A stretch of 38,444 nucleotides of DNA from JAWWBL01 sp033720975 (GTDB taxonomy: Bacteria; Actinomycetota; Acidimicrobiia; Spongiisociales; ZC4RG35). The notes beneath the pieces were generated by a model. It searched no databases. It had not been told where the DNA came from and worked only from the letters and a program-made list of their open reading frames with translations. The stretch is taken from positions 1-38,444 of the forward strand of contig JAWWBL010000006.1 of the NCBI GenBank assembly GCA_033720975.1, written 5' to 3'. How positions within the stretch are numbered: position 1 is the stretch's first letter; the number at the start of each line of letters is the position of its first letter. This document shows, one piece after another, positions 8,605 to 15,866 of this stretch. Made by a program: the position numbers and the translations under genes.

Positions 8605-10574
8605 CAGTCGGTGTCCTCGCCTGCGATTATCTTCGTCGGTTCATTGCCCATGATGTACTGGAGGATGTGACGCGCCACCGGGGCAGCGATACCTCCCCCG
8701 GATCCACCGTGCTCGATGACCACGGCAACTACAAACCGAGGTGTGTCGATGGGAGCGATGCCGACGAACCAAGCGTGACTGTCCAGGTTCCCCGATACCT
8801 GGGCTGTCCCGGTTTTGCCCCCGATTCGGTCGAGCCCCGGTCCGAAGTCGAGGAACGCCTCAGCAGCCGTTCCGCGCCGACTGCAGCTGTCTCTCCTTAT
8901 GTCCACCACCACACAATGCAGATCGTGCAACAGGGCCTGATGGACCTCGTCACTCAGTGGAATCGTCCGGACGATTGGTGAGCTGATCCTCTCCACGGTG
9001 TTTCCCTCCGAGTCGAGGATCCGCCGCACTACCCGGGGCTCGCGGACGGTGCCCCCGTTGGCCAGCGCTGCATATGAGACAGCCACCTGCAGAGGCGTTG
9101 CCGTGAAGGCACCCTGACCGATGGCGAAGTCCATCAAGTCACCGCCGAAGAAAGGGTTACCCGCCTGGAGGCGGCTCTCGTCGAGGAGCACAGGCCCGTC
9201 GGGGTTCTCCCTCATGAACTCGGCCCACTGTTCAAACAGCTCGCGGGTTGGCACCGCCCCTCCTGACTCGGCCGCTAGGTCGACACCGGTCTTGGAGCCG
9301 TAACCCAGGTCTTTGGCCCAGTCCTGGAGCACCGTCTCTCCGACTAGCCCGTCGTTGTGGAGATGCCAGGCCCCCAGCCCCACATTCCAGAAGAAGATGT
9401 TGCAGGACACCGTGAGAGCCTCGTGGATGTCGAGCCAGCCGTATTCCCATTCGGGCCAGTACCAATCATGTTTCACCTGAGGGGAACCGTCGGCCAGATC
9501 AGGCAAAGACAATTCTCCATCGCAGTCGACTTCCTCGGCGACGGGATCCACGTCGTCGTCGTCCGGAAGCCTCAGACCATCGATCTCCTCGAACGCGGTA
9601 TAAGTGATGGCCTTGAAAGTGGACGCAGGTGGGTAGAGCCCCGCGATGGCGAGATTGTTGAACGCCTGGTCTGCCTTCAGGGCCTCGAAGTCCTCGGAGC
9701 TGATCCTTGCGAAAGGATGGAAGTCCGGGACCGAAGCGAGCGCCAAAACCTCGAATGTTCGAACGTCCAGCACTACCGCCGCCGCTCTGGTGGCGTCGGG
9801 GAACTTTCGGTCTTTCACCGAGTTGGAGAGCGCAATCCCATCCTCGAGAGCGAGCTCAACTATCTGCTGGAGGTCGAGATCGATAGTGAGCTCAATCGAG
9901 TTCCCCACCGCCGGCTCGCTCCCGGCTCTCTGGTCGATGACCTCACCCTGGCGGACCCGGTACTCATACGTCCCTGGCGTGCCACCGAGAACCTCGTCGT
10001 ACTCTTTCTCGACGCCGAACTGGCCGATCCGCCACTCCCGGTGCAAGTCCGGCCGCGCCTCGAGATCATCCGCGTTGGGAGTGCCTAGATGCCCAATGAC
10101 GTGGGCCAGCGTCGGTCCTGACAGATAGACCCGCTCGGGAACCTTCACGATCTCGACGCCGGGGAGCTCATCGAGGGACTCGACTATCTGGTAGGCGATC
10201 TCCGGCGACACAGTCGTGACTTCGAAACGCCCGTTGATCCCTGCATCCTCATACATCTCGTTGAGAACCTCCGGATCGATGGCCAGCATCGCCGAGAGCA
10301 TTTGGATCAGGCCTTCCCGCTCCTCGACGTCGACAAACGTCCTGTCAACCCATACGGCGGGGACGATTCGGCTCGTGGCGAGGAGATCGCCGTTACGGTC
10401 GAGAATGTTGCCTCTCGGTGCCTGAGTCTTCTTCTCGATCCAGGTCTGCTCCTCGGCCGCAGCGGCAATGGCCGGGCCTTCGGCGACCTGTATGAACCAC
10501 AGACGCAGGCCGAGGACCGAGAACATCGCCACGAATACGAGTCCCAGCACTCCGAGGCGTGCCGCGAATCTCAT
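8604..10574 (-). CDS. mrdA: Penicillin-binding protein 2, class B transpeptidase of elongation
   Basis: Cross-links peptidoglycan during cell elongation. The 656-residue protein has one N-terminal membrane anchor (about residues 8-30), then a PBP dimerisation domain, then the transpeptidase domain. The acyl-enzyme serine is in STFK (about 318), followed by SCN and KTGTAQ (about 587). Between the first two motifs is an acidic insert (DDDDVDPVAEEVDCDGE). A cysteine-containing insert (HCVVVDIRRDSCSRRG) precedes KTGT. It overlaps mreD by 4 nt (ATGA) and rodA by 1 nt, so it is the middle of the mreBCD-mrdA-rodA operon. Confidence 0.96.
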   Translation of the reverse strand: MRFAARLGVLGLVFVAMFSVLGLRLWFIQVAEGPAIAAAAEEQTWIEKKTQAPRGNILDRNGDLLATSRIVPAVWVDRTFVDVEEREGLIQMLSAMLAIDPEVLNEMYEDAGINGRFEVTTVSPEIAYQIVESLDELPGVEIVKVPERVYLSGPTLAHVIGHLGTPNADDLEARPDLHREWRIGQFGVEKEYDEVLGGTPGTYEYRVRQGEVIDQRAGSEPAVGNSIELTIDLDLQQIVELALEDGIALSNSVKDRKFPDATRAAAVVLDVRTFEVLALASVPDFHPFARISSEDFEALKADQAFNNLAIAGLYPPASTFKAITYTAFEEIDGLRLPDDDDVDPVAEEVDCDGELSLPDLADGSPQVKHDWYWPEWEYGWLDIHEALTVSCNIFFWNVGLGAWHLHNDGLVGETVLQDWAKDLGYGSKTGVDLAAESGGAVPTRELFEQWAEFMRENPDGPVLLDESRLQAGNPFFGGDLMDFAIGQGAFTATPLQVAVSYAALANGGTVREPRVVRRILDSEGNTVERISSPIVRTIPLSDEVHQALLHDLHCVVVDIRRDSCSRRGTAAEAFLDFGPGLDRIGGKTGTAQVSGNLDSHAWFVGIAPIDTPRFVVAVVIEHGGSGGGIAAPVARHILQYIMGNEPTKIIAGEDTD

Positions 10575-11074
10575 GTGAACCGAAGAGCCGTGGTGTCCCT
10601 ATCTACCGCCCGGACAAGGACAGGACCCAAGAGTGCAGCCAGCAACGCGTTGGCGAGTGGGATGGTTATCAGCCGCTCCATGACCTGCGAGCCCAGCACG
10701 CTGGCCTCCCCAAACAGCAGTCCGATCAGAACCAGAAGCACAACAGTGAGCAGGGTGAGACCGCCGGCCCAAAGAGCAGTGAACACTCTTCCGATCTCTG
10801 CTCGATCTCGGGTGCGTAAAGCGACATAGGCAACCAAGGCATAAACGACGCCTCTCAACCCCACAAGCGTGGACCCGACGAGGTCCACCGTCACACCGGC
10901 TACGAAGGCAACGCCCAGCACGGCCTCTGGTCTGATCCGCGTCAGGGCAGTGAGGATCACTATGAGAGCGACCAGGTCAGGCACGAAGTATCTGAGCTGT
11001 GCGATGAGAGTCGTCTGGACAACCAGGGAGAGCAACAAGACCAATCCCAGCACGACGACGGCTCTCAACCTCAT
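10571..11074 (-). CDS. mreD: MreD rod-shape-determining membrane protein
   Basis: Small integral membrane protein of the elongasome, linking MreC to RodA/PBP2. The 167 residues are almost wholly hydrophobic, with about five membrane segments. Sequence conservation in MreD is low, so the call rests largely on size, hydrophobicity and its place between mreC and PBP2. The start overlaps the mreC stop by 4 nt, and its stop overlaps the PBP2 start by 4 nt. Confidence 0.9.
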   Translation of the reverse strand: MRLRAVVVLGLVLLLSLVVQTTLIAQLRYFVPDLVALIVILTALTRIRPEAVLGVAFVAGVTVDLVGSTLVGLRGVVYALVAYVALRTRDRAEIGRVFTALWAGGLTLLTVVLLVLIGLLFGEASVLGSQVMERLITIPLANALLAALLGPVLVRAVDRDTTALRFT

Positions 11075-11973
11075 TCTCCGAGATCCTCATCCGGAACGCT
11101 GGTCAGTGTCGTCGTCGTGACGCCTACCGGCTCCTCACCACCAACAGCGCCGATCGGGTCCGGCGGCCACGCCAGCACCACGACAATCCTGAGCGTGTCC
11201 AAGTCGAAATACGGGCGCACCCAGGAGTTGAGAACGTCAAGGGAAGGCGCTGCATCGAAGAGGACTTCGCCCACCGGTAGGCCCGCCGGGAAGTCCACGG
11301 ATGCGGCCGATGTCACGACCCGATCGCCGACCAGAACGGGTCCTCTCGCCTCGAGAATCTCGAGCCTCATGTCATCCGATCCGATTTGCGGCATGAGGGT
11401 GCCCACCTGCTCTCCTACCAGGACAGTCACTCCCGACGGCCCGGCGGTGATCGGCACCACCGTGGCACTTCCCGCCGTGACATGCTCGATGGTTCCGACG
11501 ACGTAGCCATTCGTGTCGACCACGGGCTGACCGGGGGCAATCCCGTCGGCTGTCCCCTTATCGATCACGAGGGCGACCTGGTCGGGGCGCCCCGTCACAT
11601 TCGCAACTGTGCGGCCCAACTCGGCGCCACTGGCCTCCATCTCATAGAGCTGTTCCAACAGCTCGAGTCTGGCCAGTTGATCCTGAACGGCGACGATCGC
11701 CGCCTCGGCTTCCGCCAGCTCCTCTCTGAGAACGAGGTTTTCCTCGCGGAGGGAAGCCACATTTGACAGAGACTCGAACATGTCCGCTACCGGGTCCACG
11801 ACGTAGGAGGCCACTTCCTGAAGAGGATTGACGATGCTCTGGACCCCGCTCCTGAGAACGCCGACCACACCACCTCCCTGAAGACGCACGTCGAAGGTCA
11901 TTAGAAGCACTCCGACCACGAGCAAGGTGATCAGAGTCGGAAGCGTTCGGTCGCCGGACGAGCGACTCAGCAT
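11071..11973 (-). CDS. mreC: MreC rod-shape-determining protein
   Basis: Periplasm-side or wall-side scaffold that activates PBP2 in the elongasome. The start chosen is ATG at 11973, giving 300 residues. The open frame extends upstream to 12147, but that part lies antisense-free inside mreB in another frame and has no hydrophobic or family-like sequence. From MLSRSSGDRTLP the protein shows one membrane anchor (about 10-30). A coiled coil (about 70-115, SLREENLVLREELAEAEA) follows, then the two beta domains of MreC (VVDTNGYVVGTIEHV and LVGDRVVTS regions). The C-terminal Thr-rich tail is unstructured. It begins 7 bp after mreB and overlaps mreD by 4 nt. Confidence 0.94.
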   Translation of the reverse strand: MLSRSSGDRTLPTLITLLVVGVLLMTFDVRLQGGGVVGVLRSGVQSIVNPLQEVASYVVDPVADMFESLSNVASLREENLVLREELAEAEAAIVAVQDQLARLELLEQLYEMEASGAELGRTVANVTGRPDQVALVIDKGTADGIAPGQPVVDTNGYVVGTIEHVTAGSATVVPITAGPSGVTVLVGEQVGTLMPQIGSDDMRLEILEARGPVLVGDRVVTSAASVDFPAGLPVGEVLFDAAPSLDVLNSWVRPYFDLDTLRIVVVLAWPPDPIGAVGGEEPVGVTTTTLTSVPDEDLGE

Positions 11974-11980
11974 CGCGGAC

Positions 11981-13012
11981 TCACGGACGGGCTGAGGAGA
12001 CGAGCACCGAATTGAGCACGTCGAACTCCTCCAGGCACTTCCCTGAGCCCAGGACCACGGACTGCAGCGGGCGGGATGCGGTGACGATTGGCATGCCGGT
12101 CTCGTGTGCCAATCTGTGATCCAGGCCAACCAGGAGAGCCCCACCACCGGTAATCACGATTCCGCGTTCCACGATGTCGGCAGCTAGCTCCGGCGGGGTC
12201 TTGTCCAGGGTGAACTTGACCGCGTCGACTATGGCCTGCGTCGGCTCCTCGATCGCCTCCCGGACTTCCTGACTGGAGAGCAAGATTGTCTTGGGCAGGC
12301 CCGTCACCAGGTCTCTACCTCGCACCTCCGCCGATGGCTCATCGGCGTAGGGCCACGCCGAACCGATGGCCATCTTCAGCTGCTCAGCGGTCCGCTCCCC
12401 CACCAGCACATTGTGCTCTTTCTTGATGTAGTCGATCATCGCCGTGTCCAGCTCGTCGCCCCCAACACGAATCGACCGGGACACGACTATGCCTCCCAAT
12501 GAGATGACAGCGACCTCAGTCGTGCCACCCCCGATGTCGACCACCATGGAGCCGGACGGCTCACCGATGGGAAGACCTGATCCGATTGCCGCTGCCATGG
12601 GCTCCTCGATGGTGTAGGCCCGACGCGCCCCAGCGTGATAGGCCGCCTCTTCAACCGCCCGCCTCTCCACGGGCGTGATGCCCGAAGGGACACAGACCAC
12701 GATCCTTGGCCTCGCCCACTTCCGGCGATGCACCTTCTGGATGAAGTAACGCAGCATCTTCTCCGTGATGTCGAAGTCGGCGATCACGCCGTCACGGAGC
12801 GGCCGAATGGCCGTGATGTGCGCTGGGGTCCTGCCGATCATCCGCTTGGCTTCCATTCCAACCGCAAGAGCCTTGTTGTTCTGGGAGTTGATGGCAACGA
12901 CCGAGGGCTCGTTGAGCACGATGCCACCGCCGCGCACGTACACGAGCGTGTTGGCGGTTCCTAGGTCGATGGCCATGTCCTGGCCGGCAAACGACAAAAG
13001 GGTTTCAGCCAT
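11981..13012 (-). CDS. mreB: MreB actin-like cell shape protein
   Basis: Bacterial actin that forms membrane-associated filaments guiding side-wall synthesis. The 343 residues match the family length. Phosphate-binding motifs DLGTANTLVYVRG near the N-terminus and VDIGGGTTEVAVISLGG in the centre are clear, as is the adenosine motif GIVITGGGALLVGLD near the C-terminus. The start codon is ATG. It is the promoter-proximal gene of mreB-mreC-mreD-mrdA-rodA. Its presence implies a rod-like cell with dispersed lateral wall growth, or a mre system kept for sporulation-type wall functions as in Streptomyces. Confidence 0.97.
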   Translation of the reverse strand: MAETLLSFAGQDMAIDLGTANTLVYVRGGGIVLNEPSVVAINSQNNKALAVGMEAKRMIGRTPAHITAIRPLRDGVIADFDITEKMLRYFIQKVHRRKWARPRIVVCVPSGITPVERRAVEEAAYHAGARRAYTIEEPMAAAIGSGLPIGEPSGSMVVDIGGGTTEVAVISLGGIVVSRSIRVGGDELDTAMIDYIKKEHNVLVGERTAEQLKMAIGSAWPYADEPSAEVRGRDLVTGLPKTILLSSQEVREAIEEPTQAIVDAVKFTLDKTPPELAADIVERGIVITGGGALLVGLDHRLAHETGMPIVTASRPLQSVVLGSGKCLEEFDVLNSVLVSSARP

Positions 13013-13085
13013 GGCTGAAGACTCTCCCGGGCAGACCGGTGAAGTTTAGGTGGGCGGTCAATCTTGTGCCACGGGGTGCTCGCCG

Positions 13086-13490
13086 TTACCCGAAGAAGAT
13101 CTCGAGCTCACGGGCAGCGCTCTCCGGCCCATCCGAGCCATGGACGAGGTTCTGGGTCACTTCGATGCCGAAGTCGCCGCGGATCGTGCCTGCCGGGGCC
13201 TTCTTCGGGTCGGTGGCGCCCATCAGGTAACGGCAAACCGAGATTGCCGACTCCCCGGACCACTCCATCGCGACGACAGGACCCGAGGTTATGAACTCGA
13301 GCAGATCAGGGAAGAAAGGCTTGTCGACATGTTCGGCGTAGTGGCGCCGGGCCAGCTCATCGTCGATATCGACGCGCCGAATCTTCTCGAGGGTCAGGCC
13401 CTTGTCCTCAAATCGAGTGATGATGGCTCCAACGAGGCCACGCTGGACGCCGTCGGGCTTGACCATCACAAAGGTGTTTTCAACAGCCAT
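13086..13490 (-). CDS. ndk: Nucleoside diphosphate kinase
   Basis: Transfers the gamma-phosphate between nucleoside triphosphates and diphosphates through a phosphohistidine. With the ATG at 13490 the protein has 134 residues, starting MAVENTFVMVKPDGVQRG, the expected N-terminus. A TTG three codons upstream (13499) is less likely. The active-site histidine lies in NLVHGSDG (about residue 117). The position between folC and mreB matches Streptomyces order. The 73-bp spacer to mreB shows no obvious terminator. Confidence 0.97.
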   Translation of the reverse strand: MAVENTFVMVKPDGVQRGLVGAIITRFEDKGLTLEKIRRVDIDDELARRHYAEHVDKPFFPDLLEFITSGPVVAMEWSGESAISVCRYLMGATDPKKAPAGTIRGDFGIEVTQNLVHGSDGPESAARELEIFFG

Positions 13491-13529
13491 GAGCGGCAAC
13501 GCTATCCGAGCGCCGCGACGTAACAGAAC

Positions 13530-14816
13530 TCACAGCCCTAAGACGTCCCGAGCCTCTCCCACCAGGTAGAGGGATCCGGTGACCAAAACGGCTCCGTCGG
13601 GCCCGGCCTCGGCACGGGCCATGTCGAGGGCATGCTCGGGGTCGGACGCCAAGAGCACCGGCACCTCGGTTACTGCCCTCGCCCGACGCTGGAGTTCCTC
13701 GGCCGGCGCGGCGCGCTCGTAGTCGACCTGTGTGACGACCAGACCATCCGCCAGCGGCGCGATTCGGGCGATCATGTCGTCGATGTCCTTGTCTCCCATG
13801 ACGCCAAACACAACTTGCCATCTCGTGGTTGGAAACTCCTCTCGGAGTGCGGTGGTCAAGGCCTCGACACCCGCCGCGTTGTGAGCGCCGTCGAGCAGCA
13901 CCAGGGGCGTGGTCGCCGCTGGTTCCATGCGGCCAGGCAGCGTGAGGGCCGATGCGGCGGCTCGGATTGATTGCGCTTCCAGCTTGGTCCCGAGCAGAGC
14001 TTCGACCGACGCCACGGCCAGGGCCAGATTCTGAATCTGGTGACGACCATGGACCGGCAGGAAGACGTCTTCGTATGTGTCCTCGGCACCGCTGATGTCG
14101 ACCATCCAGCCTCCGACCCCTCTCTCGGCGTGGCTGACTGAGAAGTCCTTGCCGAGCCGTCGGTGTTGAATACCCAATCTCTTAGCCGTGTCGGCTGCCA
14201 CTTCCGCAGCATCATCGATGAGCTGGCCCGTCACGAGGATGCTCGACGGACCGGCGATGGCGAGTTTTTCCGCTGCGATATCCGAGATCTCCGAGCCGAG
14301 GTACTCGGTGTGATCCTTGGCGATCGACGTGACCGCGCAAACCTCGGCATCGATCACGTTTGTGGCGTCCAATCGCCCTCCGAGGCCCACCTCCACAACT
14401 GCGGCGCTCACGGCCTGTTCGGCGAAAAAGGCGAAGGCAGACGCAGTGGTCAATTCGAAATAGGTGTTGGGGTCTTTACCCGATTGCTGGCGAATGTCCG
14501 CGAACGCGGCAACGTCAGACACCGCCAGGGCGAATTCGTCATGCGTACTGAACCTCTCGTCGACCCCGAGGCGCTCCTCGACCTTCTGGAGATGCGGTGA
14601 TGTGTAGGTGCCGGTTCTAAGGCCATGTGCAGAGAGGAGTGCTGACGACATCCGCACCGTGGATGTCTTTCCGTTGGTGCCGGCGATGTGGATGATCGGA
14701 TAACCCACATGAGGGCTGCCCATCATCTCGAGCAGGTCGCTGATGCGCTCCAGGCCCGGTTTGACCCCGAGGCCGATGTGCGCATCCAGATATGTGACGG
14801 CCTCGGTGTAGTCCAT
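13530..14816 (-). CDS. folC: Folylpolyglutamate synthase / dihydrofolate synthase
   Basis: Mur-ligase-family enzyme that adds glutamate to folates (and often to dihydropteroate). The 428 residues include the ATP-binding P-loop AGTNGKTST (about 45-53), the folate/Mg region TYTSPHLQ, VEVGLGGRLDATNV and the C-terminal domain with LDGAHNAAG. The ATG at 14816 lies only 5 nt after a strong hairpin (14822-14846) and has no clear Shine-Dalgarno sequence. No later start would keep the needed N-terminus. It is 39 bp upstream of ndk. In Streptomyces and Mycobacterium, valS precedes it; here an LPFTG protein gene does. Confidence 0.95.
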   Translation of the reverse strand: MDYTEAVTYLDAHIGLGVKPGLERISDLLEMMGSPHVGYPIIHIAGTNGKTSTVRMSSALLSAHGLRTGTYTSPHLQKVEERLGVDERFSTHDEFALAVSDVAAFADIRQQSGKDPNTYFELTTASAFAFFAEQAVSAAVVEVGLGGRLDATNVIDAEVCAVTSIAKDHTEYLGSEISDIAAEKLAIAGPSSILVTGQLIDDAAEVAADTAKRLGIQHRRLGKDFSVSHAERGVGGWMVDISGAEDTYEDVFLPVHGRHQIQNLALAVASVEALLGTKLEAQSIRAAASALTLPGRMEPAATTPLVLLDGAHNAAGVEALTTALREEFPTTRWQVVFGVMGDKDIDDMIARIAPLADGLVVTQVDYERAAPAEELQRRARAVTEVPVLLASDPEHALDMARAEAGPDGAVLVTGSLYLVGEARDVLGL

Positions 14817-14821
14817 GAGAA

Positions 14822-14846
14822 AGCCCCGGGAGATTATCCCGGGGCT
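14822..14846 (-). terminator. Strong hairpin between LPFTG gene and folC (terminator-like)
   Basis: Perfect 9-bp inverted repeat, AGCCCCGGG / CCCGGGGCT, with a 7-nt loop. On the minus strand it follows the LPFTG stop by 34 nt, and its 3' side is followed by TTTCT, a weak U-tract. It would serve as terminator of the surface-protein gene. However it ends 5 nt before the folC ATG, so it could instead control folC translation. Confidence 0.6.
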
Positions 14847-14880
14847 CTCACTTACCTGTGGACGAGATAGTCGTAGGCGG

Positions 14881-15600
14881 TTATGCCTCCTCGCGTCTGC
14901 CCATGCCGGCCAAAGTCAGAAGCAGGCCGCTTCCGAGCAGCATGATGGCTATCCCCACCATCTGCTCACTCTCGACGCCCGTGAATGGCAGTGTGCTCGT
15001 GGGTGACGTGATAGTCGTTCCCAGAATTGTCGTGGTCGTCGTCTCCTCAGTCGTGGTTGTCGGCTGTGTGGTCGGAACCGTGGTCGACGGGACCGTGGTC
15101 GGAACCGTGGTCGACGGGACCGTGGTCGGAACCGTGGTCGACGGCACCGTGGTCACCGTGGTCGACGGCGCCGTGGTCGTGGTGACGAACACTTCAGTGC
15201 AATTGATGATGTTTCCAGGCGTGTGGCGGACGATCGTGTAGTCGGCTATCTGCCACTCTGGATGATCGGTCTGGTTCGGGAAGCTCCCCGCGTCATCCGA
15301 CCACCCGGCGGTGAACACATCCGAACAGGAGACGTGGATCGTCAGCCCTTCGAAGCCGTCAGGCACGTTCCCCACTCCATAAAAGTCCTCGAAGAACGAG
15401 AACGGGATCGGTGCCTCACCACCCGGTCCATGCGCTCCTTGAAGAGTTGCACCGTTGACGAAGTTGAACGTGTATTGCGCTTCGTTTGCGTGGTCGGCTC
15501 TCGCCGTTCCCCCACCAAACGCTGCGAACAGCGTCATGACAAGAGCGAAGACCGTCAGGATCGCCAGTCCGGTCCGCCCGCCCTCGAGACGGTTACTCAT
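14881..15600 (-). CDS. LPxTG-type cell-surface protein with Thr/Pro repeat stalk
   Basis: Predicted exported, wall-anchored protein of 239 residues with no recognised enzymatic domain. It has a signal peptide (about 1-35, hydrophobic LAILTVFALVMTLFAAF, probable cleavage after TARA). A compact domain with two cysteines follows (about 36-135). Next is a Thr/Pro stalk made of repeated PTTVPSTTV units (about 136-195). The C-terminal sorting signal is complete: LPFTG, a hydrophobic segment (MVGIAIMLLGSGLLLTLAG), then RREEA. A sortase is expected elsewhere in the genome. The stalk DNA is a 27-bp tandem repeat. The leader is unusually structured and includes a stem over the ribosome-binding site. 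The location between clpX and folC is unusual. The ligand or role of the head domain is unknown. Confidence 0.85.
   Translation of the reverse strand: MSNRLEGGRTGLAILTVFALVMTLFAAFGGGTARADHANEAQYTFNFVNGATLQGAHGPGGEAPIPFSFFEDFYGVGNVPDGFEGLTIHVSCSDVFTAGWSDDAGSFPNQTDHPEWQIADYTIVRHTPGNIINCTEVFVTTTTAPSTTVTTVPSTTVPTTVPSTTVPTTVPSTTVPTTQPTTTTEETTTTTILGTTITSPTSTLPFTGVESEQMVGIAIMLLGSGLLLTLAGMGRREEA
15070..15174. repeat. 27-bp tandem repeat (3 full copies plus one shortened)
   Basis: Units at 15070-15096, 15097-15123 and 15124-15150 are identical apart from one base in the third. A shortened 24-bp copy follows at 15151-15174. The unit begins GGTCGGAACCGTGG and encodes nine residues of the Thr/Pro stalk on the minus strand. 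Being a multiple of three, copy-number change would lengthen or shorten the stalk without a frameshift. Confidence 0.9.
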
Positions 15601-15740
15601 ATATTCCTATCCCTTCCTCAGGTTGGGATAGGTCGGTCTCACCACTGGCTCGGCCGGACCGAGGTGACCGTTTTACAGGTCCGGCTTCAATGCCTCCCTA
15701 TTTCCCCTTGTTCGCTGACCACTCAGAGTGGTTAGCGATC
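15601..15740 (-). promoter_or_regulatory. Structured leader of the LPFTG gene, with a hairpin over the ribosome-binding site
   Basis: Three strong inverted repeats lie within 135 bp upstream of the ATG. The first, 15713-15737, has CGCT/AGCG plus CCACT/AGTGG stems with a short loop. The second, 15653-15685, has a perfect 8-bp stem, GCCGGACC/GGTCCGGC, with a 17-nt loop. The third, 15606-15632, has a perfect 8-bp stem, CCTATCCC/GGGATAGG, with an 11-nt loop. The 3' arm of this last stem, with the adjacent AGGAA, forms the ribosome-binding site 5 nt before the ATG, so folding would hide it. This layout suggests translational control (riboswitch, protein-binding leader or thermosensor). I could not match it to a known riboswitch class. 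The rest of the 266-bp gap (15741-15866) shows nothing clear. Confidence 0.5.
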
Positions 15741-15866
15741 ACAGTTTCGTTTCGCTATGCGTCGCTGTCAACCCAAAAAGCAGCCGTCAACGACGAAGGG
15801 TAGAACATACACCAAAGGGACTAGCCATGGTGAGGGAGAGCCTGGGGCCAGAGACCCAATCCAGCG

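Noticed and set aside
11974..12147. Longer mreC N-terminus
   Set aside because: It overlaps mreB in another frame and lacks family-like sequence; ATG 11973 gives a normal MreC with an immediate membrane anchor.
15070..15174. Short direct repeats as a possible CRISPR array
   Set aside because: The units are contiguous with no spacers, are in frame, and encode the Thr/Pro stalk of the LPFTG protein.
15601..15740. c-di-GMP-I or c-di-AMP riboswitch
   Set aside because: Some scattered similarity (a GGGA...GCC stretch and purine-rich segments) but the required conserved cores and helix order are missing by eye; kept only as an unassigned structured leader.
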